From the NCBI GenBank assembly GCA_031276835.1, contig JAISMI010000032.1, positions 1 to 10,516 on the forward strand: a stretch of 10,516 nucleotides of DNA. The letters run 5' to 3'. Shown here piece by piece: positions 1-8,054 of this stretch (positions are counted from its first letter, which is position 1; the number at the start of each line of letters is the position of its first letter). The notes under the pieces were generated by a model. It had not been told where the DNA came from and did not search any database. It saw only the letters and a program-made list of their open reading frames with translations. The position numbers and the translations under genes were made by a program. The stretch is from Holosporaceae bacterium (GTDB lineage Bacteria; Pseudomonadota; Alphaproteobacteria; UBA3830).

Positions 1-1
1 A

Positions 2-1129
2 AGCGCGGCGGATATTCGAGATATAAGCGTCGACGTGTCTGCGTTGCCAAAAGTTCACGGATCGGCCGTATTTCAGCGGGGAGAAACTCAAGCCATAGTC
101 ATTGCTACTCTTGGCACAGCTCAGGATGAGCAATTGATTGACGCTCTCGCCGGAGAATACAAAGAAAGATTTTTACTACACTATAATTTTCCTCCATTTT
201 CAGTGGGCGAAATAGGACGTCTCGGGACTCCTGGAAGACGGGAAATTGGACACGGAAAATTGGCCTGGCGCGCCATTAGTCAAGTGCTGCCGTCGAAGGA
301 GGATTTTCCATATTCCCTCAGGGTTGTGTCGGAAATTTTGTCCTGCAATGGATCGTCGTCCATGGCGACGGTTTGCGGCGCCTCTTTGGCGTTAATGGAC
401 GCTGGAGTTCCCCTGAAAAGCGCCGTTGCCGGCGTCGCCATGGGACTGATTATAGAAGACGAAAAATATGAAATTCTCAGCGATATCATGGGCGAAGAAG
501 ATCACCTGGGCGATATGGATTTCAAAGTCGCCGGAACCGAACAGGGGATTACGGCTCTGCAAATGGACGTTAAAGTAGCCGGCGTTACGTTCGAAATTAT
601 AGAAAAAGCCATGAAACAGGCGAAAACGGGACGTTTGCACATTTTGAAGGAAATGTCCAAAGGATTAAAAACCCACCGTGCAGAATTAAATGAAAATGCG
701 CCGAAAATGACCAGTATCGTCATTCCAAAAGATAAAATCCGCGAGGTCATAGGATCTGGAGGAAAGGTAATTCGCGAAATTATTGAGAAAACTGGAGCAA
801 AAATAGATATAGACGACGACGGAAACGTAACTGTGGCGGCTCAAAATACCGCCTCCATGGAGGACGCCTTAAGCTGGATAAAAAGCATCGCTCTGGATCC
901 GATCTGTGGCGAGATCTATTGTGGAAAAGTCATAAAGATTATGGATTTTGGAGCCTTCGTGAGATTTTTTGGATCAAAGGAAGGTCTTGTGCACATCAGC
1001 GAAATGTCGAATAAGCGAGTTGAAAAAGTTACGGACGTCATGAATGAAGGCGACGAAGTAGAAGTCAAATTCTTGGGTTACGATAATAAAGGTCGCACAA
1101 GATTAACCATGAAAATTACGTCGGAATAA
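2..1129 (+). CDS. pnp: Polynucleotide phosphorylase, 3' part (5' end outside window)
   Basis: PNPase degrades RNA 3' to 5' by phosphorolysis and is a trimeric cytoplasmic core enzyme of mRNA turnover. The frame is open from base 2, so the GTG at 35 is internal and the true start lies upstream. The visible 375 residues are about half of the usual ~700. They begin at the second RNase PH domain ([16 protein letters not shown], then [25 protein letters not shown] and [11 protein letters not shown]). The acidic catalytic stretch is around [17 protein letters not shown] (about 479-529). A KH domain follows (about 710-844, GSGG loop in [13 protein letters not shown]), then an S1 domain (about 905-1114, [13 protein letters not shown] and [10 protein letters not shown]). 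The protein stops just after S1 with no long tail. Every expected motif seems intact. The identification is near certain from family conservation. Confidence 0.97.
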   Translation, partial: SAADIRDISVDVSALPKVHGSAVFQRGETQAIVIATLGTAQDEQLIDALAGEYKERFLLHYNFPPFSVGEIGRLGTPGRREIGHGKLAWRAISQVLPSKEDFPYSLRVVSEILSCNGSSSMATVCGASLALMDAGVPLKSAVAGVAMGLIIEDEKYEILSDIMGEEDHLGDMDFKVAGTEQGITALQMDVKVAGVTFEIIEKAMKQAKTGRLHILKEMSKGLKTHRAELNENAPKMTSIVIPKDKIREVIGSGGKVIREIIEKTGAKIDIDDDGNVTVAAQNTASMEDALSWIKSIALDPICGEIYCGKVIKIMDFGAFVRFFGSKEGLVHISEMSNKRVEKVTDVMNEGDEVEVKFLGYDNKGRTRLTMKITSE

Positions 1130-1134
1130 AATAA

Positions 1135-1161
1135 AAATAGCGACGATTTTCGTCGCTATTT
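1135..1161. terminator. Bidirectional hairpin terminator between pnp and the channel gene
   Basis: This is a perfect 12-bp stem (AAATAGCGACGA pairing with TCGTCGCTATTT) with a TTT loop, starting 5 bases after the pnp stop. Read on the - strand it ends in a run of T followed by TTAT, a good intrinsic terminator for the channel gene. Read on the + strand, only TTT precedes GG, so the U-tract for pnp is weaker. The 3' arm contains the TAG stop codon of the channel gene (1156-1158), so stop and terminator are fused. Confidence 0.8.
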
Positions 1162-1941
1162 GGACGAATTTTTCGTCGTTTTCCGTAGTATATCTTCGAT
1201 TTTGCGTAGTCTATCTTCTATCGGAGCGAAGCGGTCGTCGGAATTTGCCTGATCGGCAGTCACCGATTGTATGGCGTCGACTATCAATCCAAAGAACAAA
1301 TTCAACACCGTAAACGTCATGACGGCGAGAAATATTACAAAAAATATGTAGGAATACGGATGATAGGTCATTACCTTCGTCAATACGTCTCCAACTCCCT
1401 CTCCGATCATCATTAGAAATAGAGTATAGATGCTTTTGGAAAACGAACCGAACAAATCTGGATTGGTTTTTGCAAATAAATCATAGGCCGCTATAGAGGA
1501 TAGATAAAACATAAATAGCATCAGCGCGCCAACGTGCAAAATGCCTGGCAGCGCATGCAATATGGAATCCGCAATTAATCTAAAATATTTGGACATGGCA
1601 AGGACTTCCGACACACGAAGTAATCGCAGAACTCTAACCACTGCAATACCGCTGCTTTCTGCAATAATCGAGGCTCCTATCACCAAGGCGTCAAATACGT
1701 TCCATCCGTTTCGAAAAAATTTCAATCCGCTGCCAAATAATCTTAATACAATTTCCACGACAAACATGGCGCAAATGACCTTTTCCAGTAGACATATTAT
1801 GGTTCCGTATTGTTGCATTATGTTGTCGAGCGTTTTCAGTCCAATAATTATAGAGTATAGCAACATGAAAGCGCCGCTTATTTTATGCAGAAGCTCATGC
1901 TCCATAAAATACTCGAGATTTTTAATGGTTTTAATTTTCAT
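1156..1941 (-). CDS. BacNav-like voltage-gated cation channel (ion transport protein) with atypical filter
   Basis: This 261-residue protein has the one-domain, six-segment plan of bacterial voltage-gated sodium channels, which act as inner-membrane tetramers. Visible parts are S1 (about 24-38), S2 with an acidic residue in VVEIVLRLFG (61-70), S3 in GWNVFDALVIG (79-89), and S4 with Arg103, Arg106 and Arg109. LPG (131-133) marks the S4-S5 region. S5 follows, then a pore helix in IYTLFLMM, a filter at IGEGVGD (179-185), S6 with TFTVLNLFFGLIVDAI (209-224), and a short heptad-like tail (Ile241, Leu245, Ile248, Leu252). Family members usually have a TLESW-type filter; here only the Glu (181) is kept and the Trp is absent. 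The fourth S4 charge is Glu112 instead of Arg. The ATG has GGAGAG 6 bases upstream. The gene is divergent from GtrII copy 1. The fold assignment is strong, but ion selectivity and voltage response cannot be inferred. Confidence 0.85.
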   Translation of the reverse strand: MKIKTIKNLEYFMEHELLHKISGAFMLLYSIIIGLKTLDNIMQQYGTIICLLEKVICAMFVVEIVLRLFGSGLKFFRNGWNVFDALVIGASIIAESSGIAVVRVLRLLRVSEVLAMSKYFRLIADSILHALPGILHVGALMLFMFYLSSIAAYDLFAKTNPDLFGSFSKSIYTLFLMMIGEGVGDVLTKVMTYHPYSYIFFVIFLAVMTFTVLNLFFGLIVDAIQSVTADQANSDDRFAPIEDRLRKIEDILRKTTKNSSK

Positions 1942-2008
1942 TTTTTGCTCTCCAATTAGCGTTTCTTTCGTTCATTATGCGTCTCATATCTTTATAAAAA
2001 GTGAATTT

Positions 2009-2037
2009 TTGACGCAAAATGGCGAGATTTATAAATT
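2009..2037 (+). promoter_or_regulatory. Possible sigma70-type promoter for GtrII copy 1
   Basis: TTGACG (2009-2014) is separated by 17 bases from TAAATT (2032-2037). An overlapping TATAAA at 2030-2035 is an alternative -10. The site lies in the 161-base gap between the divergent channel and GtrII copy 1 genes and would start transcription about 60 bases before the ATG at 2103. The match is by eye only, in AT-rich DNA. Confidence 0.35.
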
Positions 2038-2045
2038 CCATTGCG

Positions 2046-2060
2046 TTAATAATTTGTTAA
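2046..2060. promoter_or_regulatory. TTAA-N7-TTAA element, CtrA-box form, upstream of GtrII copy 1
   Basis: The sequence TTAA-TAATTTG-TTAA is an exact fit to the full CtrA recognition form known in alphaproteobacteria. It ends 42 bases before the ATG of GtrII copy 1 and lies in the divergent region shared with the channel gene. If the promoter at 2009-2037 is real, the element sits at or just past its start site, which would favour repression; it could instead serve another promoter. An exact copy lies 44 bases before GtrII copy 2. CtrA binding is an inference; chance matches occur in AT-rich DNA. Confidence 0.4.
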
Positions 2061-2102
2061 TTGATAACCGATATGCTCGAAGGCGTTTAGCTGGAGTTCA
2101 AA

Positions 2103-3659
2103 ATGGCGTTCGTCGAAGGAGAAGCCTTCCGAAAAATAGATATTATCCATAACAAGGATAGCGGAAGACTGTTTATTTTCTTTTTTATCGCCGCGTTATT
2201 GGGATACGCCGCCATTTTGACCTCAAGCTGCCCATACAACGACGACTACATCAGATATGTCATAAATCATAGTTGTGCTGGGAACGTTTGCGAAAGCGGC
2301 AGATACGCAATTCCAATTTTAGAGTATATAATGTTTCTTTCCCATATGGTTTGCGATGCAACTCCTCTCACTCAGATAGTATCCTGTCTAGCTTTAGCGT
2401 TTACAGCCACGATATGCGTTAATATTTTTTGCTCAAAAATCGATGCGTTTTGCGGGTTATTTTTCGCCAATGTCGTTATAAATCCGTACATGATTGAAAA
2501 CATGATCTTTCGATTCGACAACATGCTTATGATTTTAGCTTTGCTATGCGTCGCGTTGGCGGCCTATTTGTCCGTCTGCGGAGATTCTCGTAACGTTTGG
2601 CCGCAGACGGCGCTTTTGCTGGGAAGTTTATTGCTATATCAAGCGGCGTTATCAGCATATTTTATCGTATTTTTGTATCTACTCATGGAAGACGTTTCTC
2701 GGGGAAAAAAATTCTCCGCATGTTGGGAATCGACGCGCGGACGGATATATACCATGGCGTACACGGCCATTTTATATTTGCCGATAGCTTATAATATTAA
2801 CTACGCCAAGCGAGGACAGAAATTATATGACGTAAGTTTTTCTTTGGATTATCTGAACGTTATCATGGGAAGAATATGTTGCTATTTTGAAAATATATAC
2901 AATCATTGGGGACATACCCATATCGGTCTGATAGTTTCTGTATTCGTCGTGGGATTTATCGTTTCTTTTTTAGCGGAGACGTGGAAAAATAAATCGAGTT
3001 ATTTGGATTACATTTTTCGTTGTATTTTTTTGATCGCGCTAATGTTTGTTTTTTCGCTTGCTCCGATTGGCGTTACCGTTTTTTTAAATCACGCCGGCGC
3101 CGGAGTGGGAAAAGTCGCGCCTCGAATAATTTACACATTTGGTATGACGATTGCCGTTATACTCTACAAGTCTTCGTTTCTATTCAAAAAGATATATTTT
3201 CTAAGATCGCTATACAAAATATTTGCGGCGATATTATTTATTTGGAATTTGGTTTTTGGAAATGTCGTTGGTAATTTGCTAAATCAAAAATGCATAATTC
3301 AAAATAGCGTTTCAAAGGATATAGCCGACGATTTGTATACCATAAAGAAAACCTACGAAATTTTAGGGGTCAAAATCATAAACGGCGATACCGTTGTGTG
3401 CAACGCCATGGTGAATTTCATACAAGAATATCCGTTTTTAAAACTAATATTGACCAATCCGTGGGAGGGACCAATTTTTAGCGATATATTGCTAAAGTAT
3501 AATGGTAGATTCTTTCCCCGCGTTCAAAAAGGCTATCCCGAGGATAAAAAAGGCGCGAAAAAAATTCGCGATCGCATGTGGTACGATCTTTATTTACTGA
3601 AGAATACCCTGATTATAGATATGAAGGATCAACCATTATTGCTCAACTCGGAAAAGTAA
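2103..3659 (+). CDS. GtrII-like membrane glucosyltransferase, copy 1
   Basis: This 518-residue polytopic inner-membrane protein has about ten hydrophobic segments and resembles the Glucos_trans_II (GtrII) family. Family members move glucose from a lipid carrier onto surface polysaccharide such as O-antigen. The membrane-proximal acidic motif YNDDYIRY (45-52, Asp47 and Asp48) follows the first membrane segment, as expected for a GT-C enzyme, and SGRY (65-68) follows it. Further blocks are NPYMIENMIFRFDN (127-140), LLLYQAALSAY (176-186), APIGV (320-324) and APRIIYTFG (339-347). A soluble C-terminal part runs from about residue 400. The same blocks recur in the second copy at 8063-9721. GGAG lies 6 bases before the ATG. 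The 3' end overlaps miaA by 31 bases tail to tail. No gtrA flippase or gtrB carrier-glucosyltransferase gene is nearby, so donor and acceptor are unknown. Family membership is fairly secure; the sugar is not. Confidence 0.75.
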   Translation: MAFVEGEAFRKIDIIHNKDSGRLFIFFFIAALLGYAAILTSSCPYNDDYIRYVINHSCAGNVCESGRYAIPILEYIMFLSHMVCDATPLTQIVSCLALAFTATICVNIFCSKIDAFCGLFFANVVINPYMIENMIFRFDNMLMILALLCVALAAYLSVCGDSRNVWPQTALLLGSLLLYQAALSAYFIVFLYLLMEDVSRGKKFSACWESTRGRIYTMAYTAILYLPIAYNINYAKRGQKLYDVSFSLDYLNVIMGRICCYFENIYNHWGHTHIGLIVSVFVVGFIVSFLAETWKNKSSYLDYIFRCIFLIALMFVFSLAPIGVTVFLNHAGAGVGKVAPRIIYTFGMTIAVILYKSSFLFKKIYFLRSLYKIFAAILFIWNLVFGNVVGNLLNQKCIIQNSVSKDIADDLYTIKKTYEILGVKIINGDTVVCNAMVNFIQEYPFLKLILTNPWEGPIFSDILLKYNGRFFPRVQKGYPEDKKGAKKIRDRMWYDLYLLKNTLIIDMKDQPLLLNSEK

Positions 3660-4564
3660 TTTACTTCTTCTCCGAATTTGCGGATTATTTTTGCTGCGGT
3701 TAACCTATTGCGAAACCAAGTCGATTGTTTTTTTACATATGATTTTGTTTTCAAATGCATTCTCTCGACGCATTCGGAAAAGGATGTTTTTTTGTTTAGA
3801 AAATCGACTATTTCTCGATAGCCGATGACGTTGCACAGAGGTCCGTCGTAATTTGGGTTATTTTCAACGAAAAATTTTACTTCGTCGACAACGCCGTTTT
3901 GTATCATTTCTTTTATGCGGGCTAGACATCTTTGGTTGAGCTTATCGCGTTGAGGAAGTAGCGCAATCGTCGATATTTTTCGACCGTCGTTTTTTTCTTT
4001 CCACCAGCTGGAAAGCGGTATGCCGGTGTACGCGGCGACTTCGTATGCCCGCAGAATTCTTTGACTATTGTTTTTGTGCAAAGTTTTGCATAATTCCGGA
4101 TCCAGAACCGTCAGTTGCTGGAAAAATTCGTCTCTGCCGAGCCGTTGAAATATTTTCAGAACTTTCTCCCGAAAACTATGAGGGATTTCCGGAATATTGG
4201 AAATACCGTATAGCAAAGCCTCGATGTAAAAACCTGTTCCTCCGCAAACTACGGCGATTTTATTTTTCTTGTGAAGTTGGTTGATGGTTTTTTGAGCCAA
4301 GTTCAGCCAAACTCCGACCGATGAAGCCTCCTGAGGCGATAATACGCCGTATAAGCGGTGTCGCGCCTGTTTTAAAGAGTTTTCAGATGGAAAAGCCGTC
4401 AAAATTTTCAATTCGCCGTACATCTGAGCGCTGTCGGCGTTAATAATTTCAGCGTCAAGATCAAAATTATCTCGCAACCATCGAACGTACTTTATCGCCA
4501 GATCAGATTTTCCCGAAGCGGTCGGTCCGGTTATAATTATGTCGCGCGCCGCTTTAGTAATCAT
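3629..4564 (-). CDS. miaA: tRNA dimethylallyltransferase
   Basis: MiaA adds a dimethylallyl group to N6 of adenosine 37 in tRNAs that read codons starting with U. With the ATG at 4564 the protein is 311 residues, a normal length. The P-loop GPTASGKS is at 13-20, ADSAQMYGELKILTAFP at 43-59, GGTGFYIEALL at 108-118, RILRAYEV at 169-176, VIGYREI at 246-252, and the basic KKQSTWFRNRL at 278-288. A TTG at 4582 in the same frame would add six residues (MGSPPI) and leave one base after the degP stop. The ATG is preferred because it puts the P-loop at the usual distance, but neither start has a strong Shine-Dalgarno sequence. It is the last gene of the hflK-hflC-degP-miaA run, 19 bases after degP, and probably depends on translation coupled to degP. 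Its 3' end overlaps GtrII copy 1 on the other strand. Confidence 0.95.
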   Translation of the reverse strand: MITKAARDIIITGPTASGKSDLAIKYVRWLRDNFDLDAEIINADSAQMYGELKILTAFPSENSLKQARHRLYGVLSPQEASSVGVWLNLAQKTINQLHKKNKIAVVCGGTGFYIEALLYGISNIPEIPHSFREKVLKIFQRLGRDEFFQQLTVLDPELCKTLHKNNSQRILRAYEVAAYTGIPLSSWWKEKNDGRKISTIALLPQRDKLNQRCLARIKEMIQNGVVDEVKFFVENNPNYDGPLCNVIGYREIVDFLNKKTSFSECVERMHLKTKSYVKKQSTWFRNRLTAAKIIRKFGEEVNYFSELSNNG

Positions 4565-4583
4565 GATCGGAGGCGACCCCAAA

Positions 4584-6053
4584 TCATTTGGTTTTTAATC
4601 CGTTTTTTAATCCCTGCTGTAGTTTTTCCACAGCGGATTTAAGCGCGGGAGCGTAGGACTTTGTTTTTTCCGTTCCTCCTTCGGCCGTCGGATTAAATTC
4701 CATGACCACGTAGTCCGATTTGCGAATTTGTGGATCGAAAATATAGAAAGCCAGCTCTTTGCTTTTTTTTATGTCGGCGTTGGCGGACAATTTCTTCAAT
4801 TCCGCCTTCAAACCGGCTACGGCGGTAACGTTAGTTTGGTTGACCATGAGGATTACGTTGCCAATGGAAATATCGTTTCCCTGCAAACTGCCAATATAGG
4901 AAATCATTACTCCGTTAATACTTTCCGGAATATCGAAACTTTTTCGCAGATTCGGCGTTATTTCCGTCACTCCTATGTCGACTCCGTCGAGTTTCTCATA
5001 GGGGATTTTTTCGGAAACGTCGTTTGTTTTCCAAGAAACGTCTTCGTCGTTGCGGATTCCCACCATGACGCTAAGTTTCATGCCAATTCTGTTTCTCATA
5101 ATTTGAATTGGAATCACCTTACCAATTGGAAGACCGTTTAACATAAATTCTAGATTAGTATTTTCAGAAATTACCTCGTCGTTTAGGGAGATTAAAATAT
5201 CTCCGGTCTGAATTCCGGCTACGGCAGCCGGCGAATTGAGATCGACTTTTGTTATGACGCATCCGCTCTGTTTTCCTAATCCCAATGCGCGAGCGGCCTT
5301 TTTTCCTAACGGAGATACGGAAATTCCGAGCCAACTGCGTTGCATTTTCCCATAGTCTTTTAGTTCTTTGATGACTTTTTTCAACGTATTGGAAGGAATT
5401 GCAAAATTAATTCCGGTATTATGCATACCGTCGGAAAAGAAAACCGTGATCATGCCGACCACTTCCGCGTTATAGGAGAAAAGAGGGCCTCCTGAGTTGC
5501 CGTAATTTACGGCCGCGTCCGTTTGTAGATAATAAACCAAGTCTCCGCCGGCGCCTAATTCGGCAATTTGGTTGGATAGATTCCTTCCTTTGCAGGAAAC
5601 AATACCGGACGTAACGGTTTTTCCAAAACCAAACGGATTTCCAATGGCAATCACTGGATCTCCCACTTCGGCCTTGTCGGAATCGGCAAATTGAACGAAC
5701 GGCAATTTTGTATCGGCGTCTATTTTTAACAGCGCTATGTCGGAACGCTCGTCTTTTCCTATAATTTTAGCCATGTACTCGCTGCCGTCGTGTAGGACTA
5801 TTTTTATTTTGTCCACAGAATTAATCACGTGACAATTGGTGACGATGTATCCGTTTTCGTCAATGATAAATCCGGTGCCGTCGGAGGATTCTTTTCTGTC
5901 GGTTCCCCTGTACTCGTCTGAAATTTTATCGCTCACGATGACGTCCACAACGGTGTTTATGAGGTGCGGAATTCCTCCTTTGACCGCAACGCCAGGGACT
6001 CCGGACGCATGCGCTTCCAATGTACAAAAAACAATTAATAGTAGAATTTTCAC
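4584..6053 (-). CDS. degP: DegP/HtrA-type periplasmic serine protease (Do family)
   Basis: This is an exported protease/chaperone that handles misfolded envelope proteins, 489 residues long as usual for the family. The start is GTG, supported by AAGGGGAG 6 bases upstream and by a 4-base GTGA overlap with the hflC stop. A signal peptide covers residues 1-16 (h-region ILLLIVFC, likely cut after AHA). The chymotrypsin-like domain has the full triad: His75 in VTNCHVI, Asp105 in RSDIALLKID and Ser187 in NYGNSGGPLF. PDZ1 is at about 240-330 (WLGISV, GDILISLND). A more diverged PDZ2 is at about 355-430 (VMISYIGSLQGNDISIGNVI). The tail after 455 is Lys-rich and amphipathic. Co-transcription with hflK and hflC is the usual alphaproteobacterial arrangement. 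degP, degQ and mucD cannot be told apart from sequence alone. Confidence 0.95.
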   Translation of the reverse strand: MKILLLIVFCTLEAHASGVPGVAVKGGIPHLINTVVDVIVSDKISDEYRGTDRKESSDGTGFIIDENGYIVTNCHVINSVDKIKIVLHDGSEYMAKIIGKDERSDIALLKIDADTKLPFVQFADSDKAEVGDPVIAIGNPFGFGKTVTSGIVSCKGRNLSNQIAELGAGGDLVYYLQTDAAVNYGNSGGPLFSYNAEVVGMITVFFSDGMHNTGINFAIPSNTLKKVIKELKDYGKMQRSWLGISVSPLGKKAARALGLGKQSGCVITKVDLNSPAAVAGIQTGDILISLNDEVISENTNLEFMLNGLPIGKVIPIQIMRNRIGMKLSVMVGIRNDEDVSWKTNDVSEKIPYEKLDGVDIGVTEITPNLRKSFDIPESINGVMISYIGSLQGNDISIGNVILMVNQTNVTAVAGLKAELKKLSANADIKKSKELAFYIFDPQIRKSDYVVMEFNPTAEGGTEKTKSYAPALKSAVEKLQQGLKNGLKTK

Positions 6054-6916
6054 AGCCCGCTCCCCTTCATTGCGTCAAAAAATTCGCCTTTTGGAGAGAT
6101 TACAAACGTGGAATTTTTAGAATTAAACGCCGCGCGATACGCCTCCAGCGATTGAAAGAAACTAAAGAAGGCTTTGTCCTTAGAAAACGCCTCGGTGTAT
6201 ATTTTATTCGCCTCCAATTCTCCTTCGGCGATTAAAATCTGTACTTTTGTGTTTGCTTCGGAAATAGCGATGGCATTTTCCCTATCCGCGGTGGATTTTA
6301 TGACTTGAGCCATTTCAATTCCCTTGGCGCGGAGTTCACGGGCCTCCCTTTCTCTTTCGCTCATCATGCGTTTACAGATAGCTTCGCTGTTTTGCGGAGG
6401 CAGATCGGTTTTGCGAATTCTTACGTCGACTACGTTTATTCCAAATCCTTTGGCCGCTCTATTGACCTCGTCGCGTATTTTATTCATGGCGGAGATTCTG
6501 GCGTCGGAAAGCAGAGACGATAACTCAACTCCTCCCAGCACGCTACTCAAACTTCCTAAAACGACGGGATTCAATCTATTCAGTACGCCGTTTTCGCTGC
6601 CGACCGCCTGATAGAATTTTAGCGGATCCGTGATGACGTATCGTCCAAACGCGTCCACCATGATGCGTCTCTTATCTCCGAGAGTGATTTCCAAAGCGGA
6701 TAACTCGACGCTAAGCAATCTTTTATCGAAAATAGCGATCGTTTCCAAAATTGGGATCTTAAAGTGCAGTCCGGAAGTTTTTATGACTCTGACCGGCTCG
6801 CCCAATCGAGTAACCACCACCTGTTCTATTTGATTTACCGTAAACATCGATCCGCCGAAAACGAAAAATGCGACGAATAGCGCGGTAATCAGATAGGATG
6901 TATGTTTTTTGCTCAT
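6050..6916 (-). CDS. hflC: HflC, FtsH-modulating SPFH membrane protein
   Basis: HflC pairs with HflK in a large ring complex in the inner membrane that encloses FtsH and limits its access to membrane substrates. The 288-residue protein has one N-terminal membrane segment (about 8-26). An SPFH/band-7 domain follows (VNQIEQVVVTRLGEPVRV, then GLHFKIPI and FDKRLLSVE). A charged helical region rich in Glu, Arg and Ala (RMMSEREREARELRAKG) leads to a hydrophilic C-terminus. GGAGG lies 7 bases before the ATG, which overlaps the hflK stop as ATGA. The stop overlaps the degP start as GTGA. Both overlaps imply translational coupling and fixed subunit ratios. Length and motifs are typical. Confidence 0.95.
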   Translation of the reverse strand: MSKKHTSYLITALFVAFFVFGGSMFTVNQIEQVVVTRLGEPVRVIKTSGLHFKIPILETIAIFDKRLLSVELSALEITLGDKRRIMVDAFGRYVITDPLKFYQAVGSENGVLNRLNPVVLGSLSSVLGGVELSSLLSDARISAMNKIRDEVNRAAKGFGINVVDVRIRKTDLPPQNSEAICKRMMSEREREARELRAKGIEMAQVIKSTADRENAIAISEANTKVQILIAEGELEANKIYTEAFSKDKAFFSFFQSLEAYRAAFNSKNSTFVISPKGEFFDAMKGSGL

Positions 6917-7968
6917 TTTGGATCCTCCACTTTGCCATTTATCGTTTTATTTAGCTCGGTTAGGGGAAGATAGGGCACCGATTTCACATCGCTGTCAATT
7001 ACGATTTTTGGCGCGTCTTTGTATATGTCTCTCATGGTTTCTATATACAAGCGTTTAGAAACAATATCCGGAGCAAGTTTATACTGGGAAGAGGTGGATG
7101 TAAATCTCGCTACGGCTCCGCGGGCGGTTTCTATGATGGAACGCTTGGTGGCTTCCCCGTTGTTGAGCTTTTCGGCAATGAGACCGCGAGTTCTTGCGCG
7201 CGTGTCTCGGGCGTAGGCCTCGGCTTTGTTTTTTTCACTTTGCTGTTCCGCCTGAGCCCGCTCCACATCTCTAAAAGAATCTATTACCGATACGGGAGGC
7301 TCGACGCGTTGCAGTTCGACGCGCACAATTTCTATTCCCATTCTATACTCGTCCATCATTGTCTGTAGACTCTCTCTTGCTTTCCTCTGAATCTCTCCTC
7401 TTCCCTCCGTTTGCACGTAGGTGAACGGAGTTTGTCCTACTATTTCGCGCATCACGCTTTCTGCAACCGCCTTTACCGTAATTTCCGGAGCTTTCGCGTT
7501 AAATAAATAGTCTTCGACGCCGTCGTTTTTGATTTTCCAAAGGACGCTAAAACTTATGTTGGCGAGATTGGAATCTCCCGTGAGAACTAAACTTTCCTCT
7601 TGCTGATTTCTGAAAAATGATCCGACGTCTATTTGGTTAACTTTAGTAACTTTCTGCAGAACAACGCTTTCAAACGGATAGGGCAAAATATATTGCAGAC
7701 CTGGTCCGACGGTGCGCACCCATTTTCCAAACCGCAAAACGACTCCGCGCTGATCATGTTGAACCTGATAAAATCCAGACGCCAAATACAGCGCGCAAAT
7801 GGCCGCCGCGACTAAATATACGCCTCCTAATTTGGGCGCGTTATTTCCGCCGCCCCAATGGTTCATATTCTTTTTTAGTTTTTTTATGAAATCGAAAAAA
7901 ACATTATCGTCGGAGCTCTTTCTTTTCCATGGATCATCTTCGTTTTCCCATGGATTTTTCGAAGACAT
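6913..7968 (-). CDS. hflK: HflK, FtsH-modulating SPFH membrane protein
   Basis: HflK is the partner of HflC and the first gene of the operon. It has 351 residues. The cytoplasmic N-terminus is rich in Trp, Asn and Asp and has a short Gly run (NPWENEDDPW, HWGGGNN). A membrane segment follows at about 48-66. The SPFH domain (HDQRGVVLRFGKW, VGPGLQYILPYPFE) contains the HflK-type motif LTGDSN (129-134). The helical region has RDVERAQAEQQSEKNKAEAYA and ends near KIVID. AGAGGT lies 5 bases before the ATG. The 94-base gap to the GtrII copy 2 stop should contain the operon promoter unless transcription reads through from that gene; I could not pick a convincing promoter. The gap also holds a short repeat of the GtrII copy 2 tail. 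Confidence 0.95.
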   Translation of the reverse strand: MSSKNPWENEDDPWKRKSSDDNVFFDFIKKLKKNMNHWGGGNNAPKLGGVYLVAAAICALYLASGFYQVQHDQRGVVLRFGKWVRTVGPGLQYILPYPFESVVLQKVTKVNQIDVGSFFRNQQEESLVLTGDSNLANISFSVLWKIKNDGVEDYLFNAKAPEITVKAVAESVMREIVGQTPFTYVQTEGRGEIQRKARESLQTMMDEYRMGIEIVRVELQRVEPPVSVIDSFRDVERAQAEQQSEKNKAEAYARDTRARTRGLIAEKLNNGEATKRSIIETARGAVARFTSTSSQYKLAPDIVSKRLYIETMRDIYKDAPKIVIDSDVKSVPYLPLTELNKTINGKVEDPK

Positions 7969-7993
7969 GTAACACCTCTACGTAAAGCCGCAA

Positions 7994-8020
7994 TAGCTTA
8001 TCAAATTTTCAACAACATGA
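7994..8020 (-). repeat. Degenerate direct repeat of the GtrII copy 2 3' end, copy A
   Basis: Read on the - strand this is ATG TTG TTG AAA ATT TGA followed by TAAGCTA. It matches the last codons and trailing bases of GtrII copy 2 (8055-8079) except for one 3-base and one 1-base gap. It lies in the hflK leader and would encode only MLLKI before a stop, so it is a duplicated gene tail, not a gene. Confidence 0.6.
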
Positions 8021-8054
8021 ACATACTTTTCCGGTAAAACTCGAAAAAGGACCC

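Noticed and set aside
1541..2152. 203-codon open frame on the + strand
   Set aside because: It is antisense to the well-conserved channel gene, spans the divergent control region and runs into GtrII copy 1 in another frame. Its translation has no recognisable domain.
4565..4582. TTG start adding six residues to MiaA
   Set aside because: The ATG at 4564 gives the usual distance to the P-loop. TTG remains possible because it sits one base after the degP stop.
4728..5141. 137-codon open frame on the + strand
   Set aside because: It lies fully antisense to the PDZ region of degP, which has clear conserved motifs.
7969..8040. Heat-shock (sigma32) promoter before hflK suggested by TTGAAA on the - strand
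   Set aside because: No matching -10 element is found at a suitable distance, and the TTGAAA belongs to the repeated GtrII tail.
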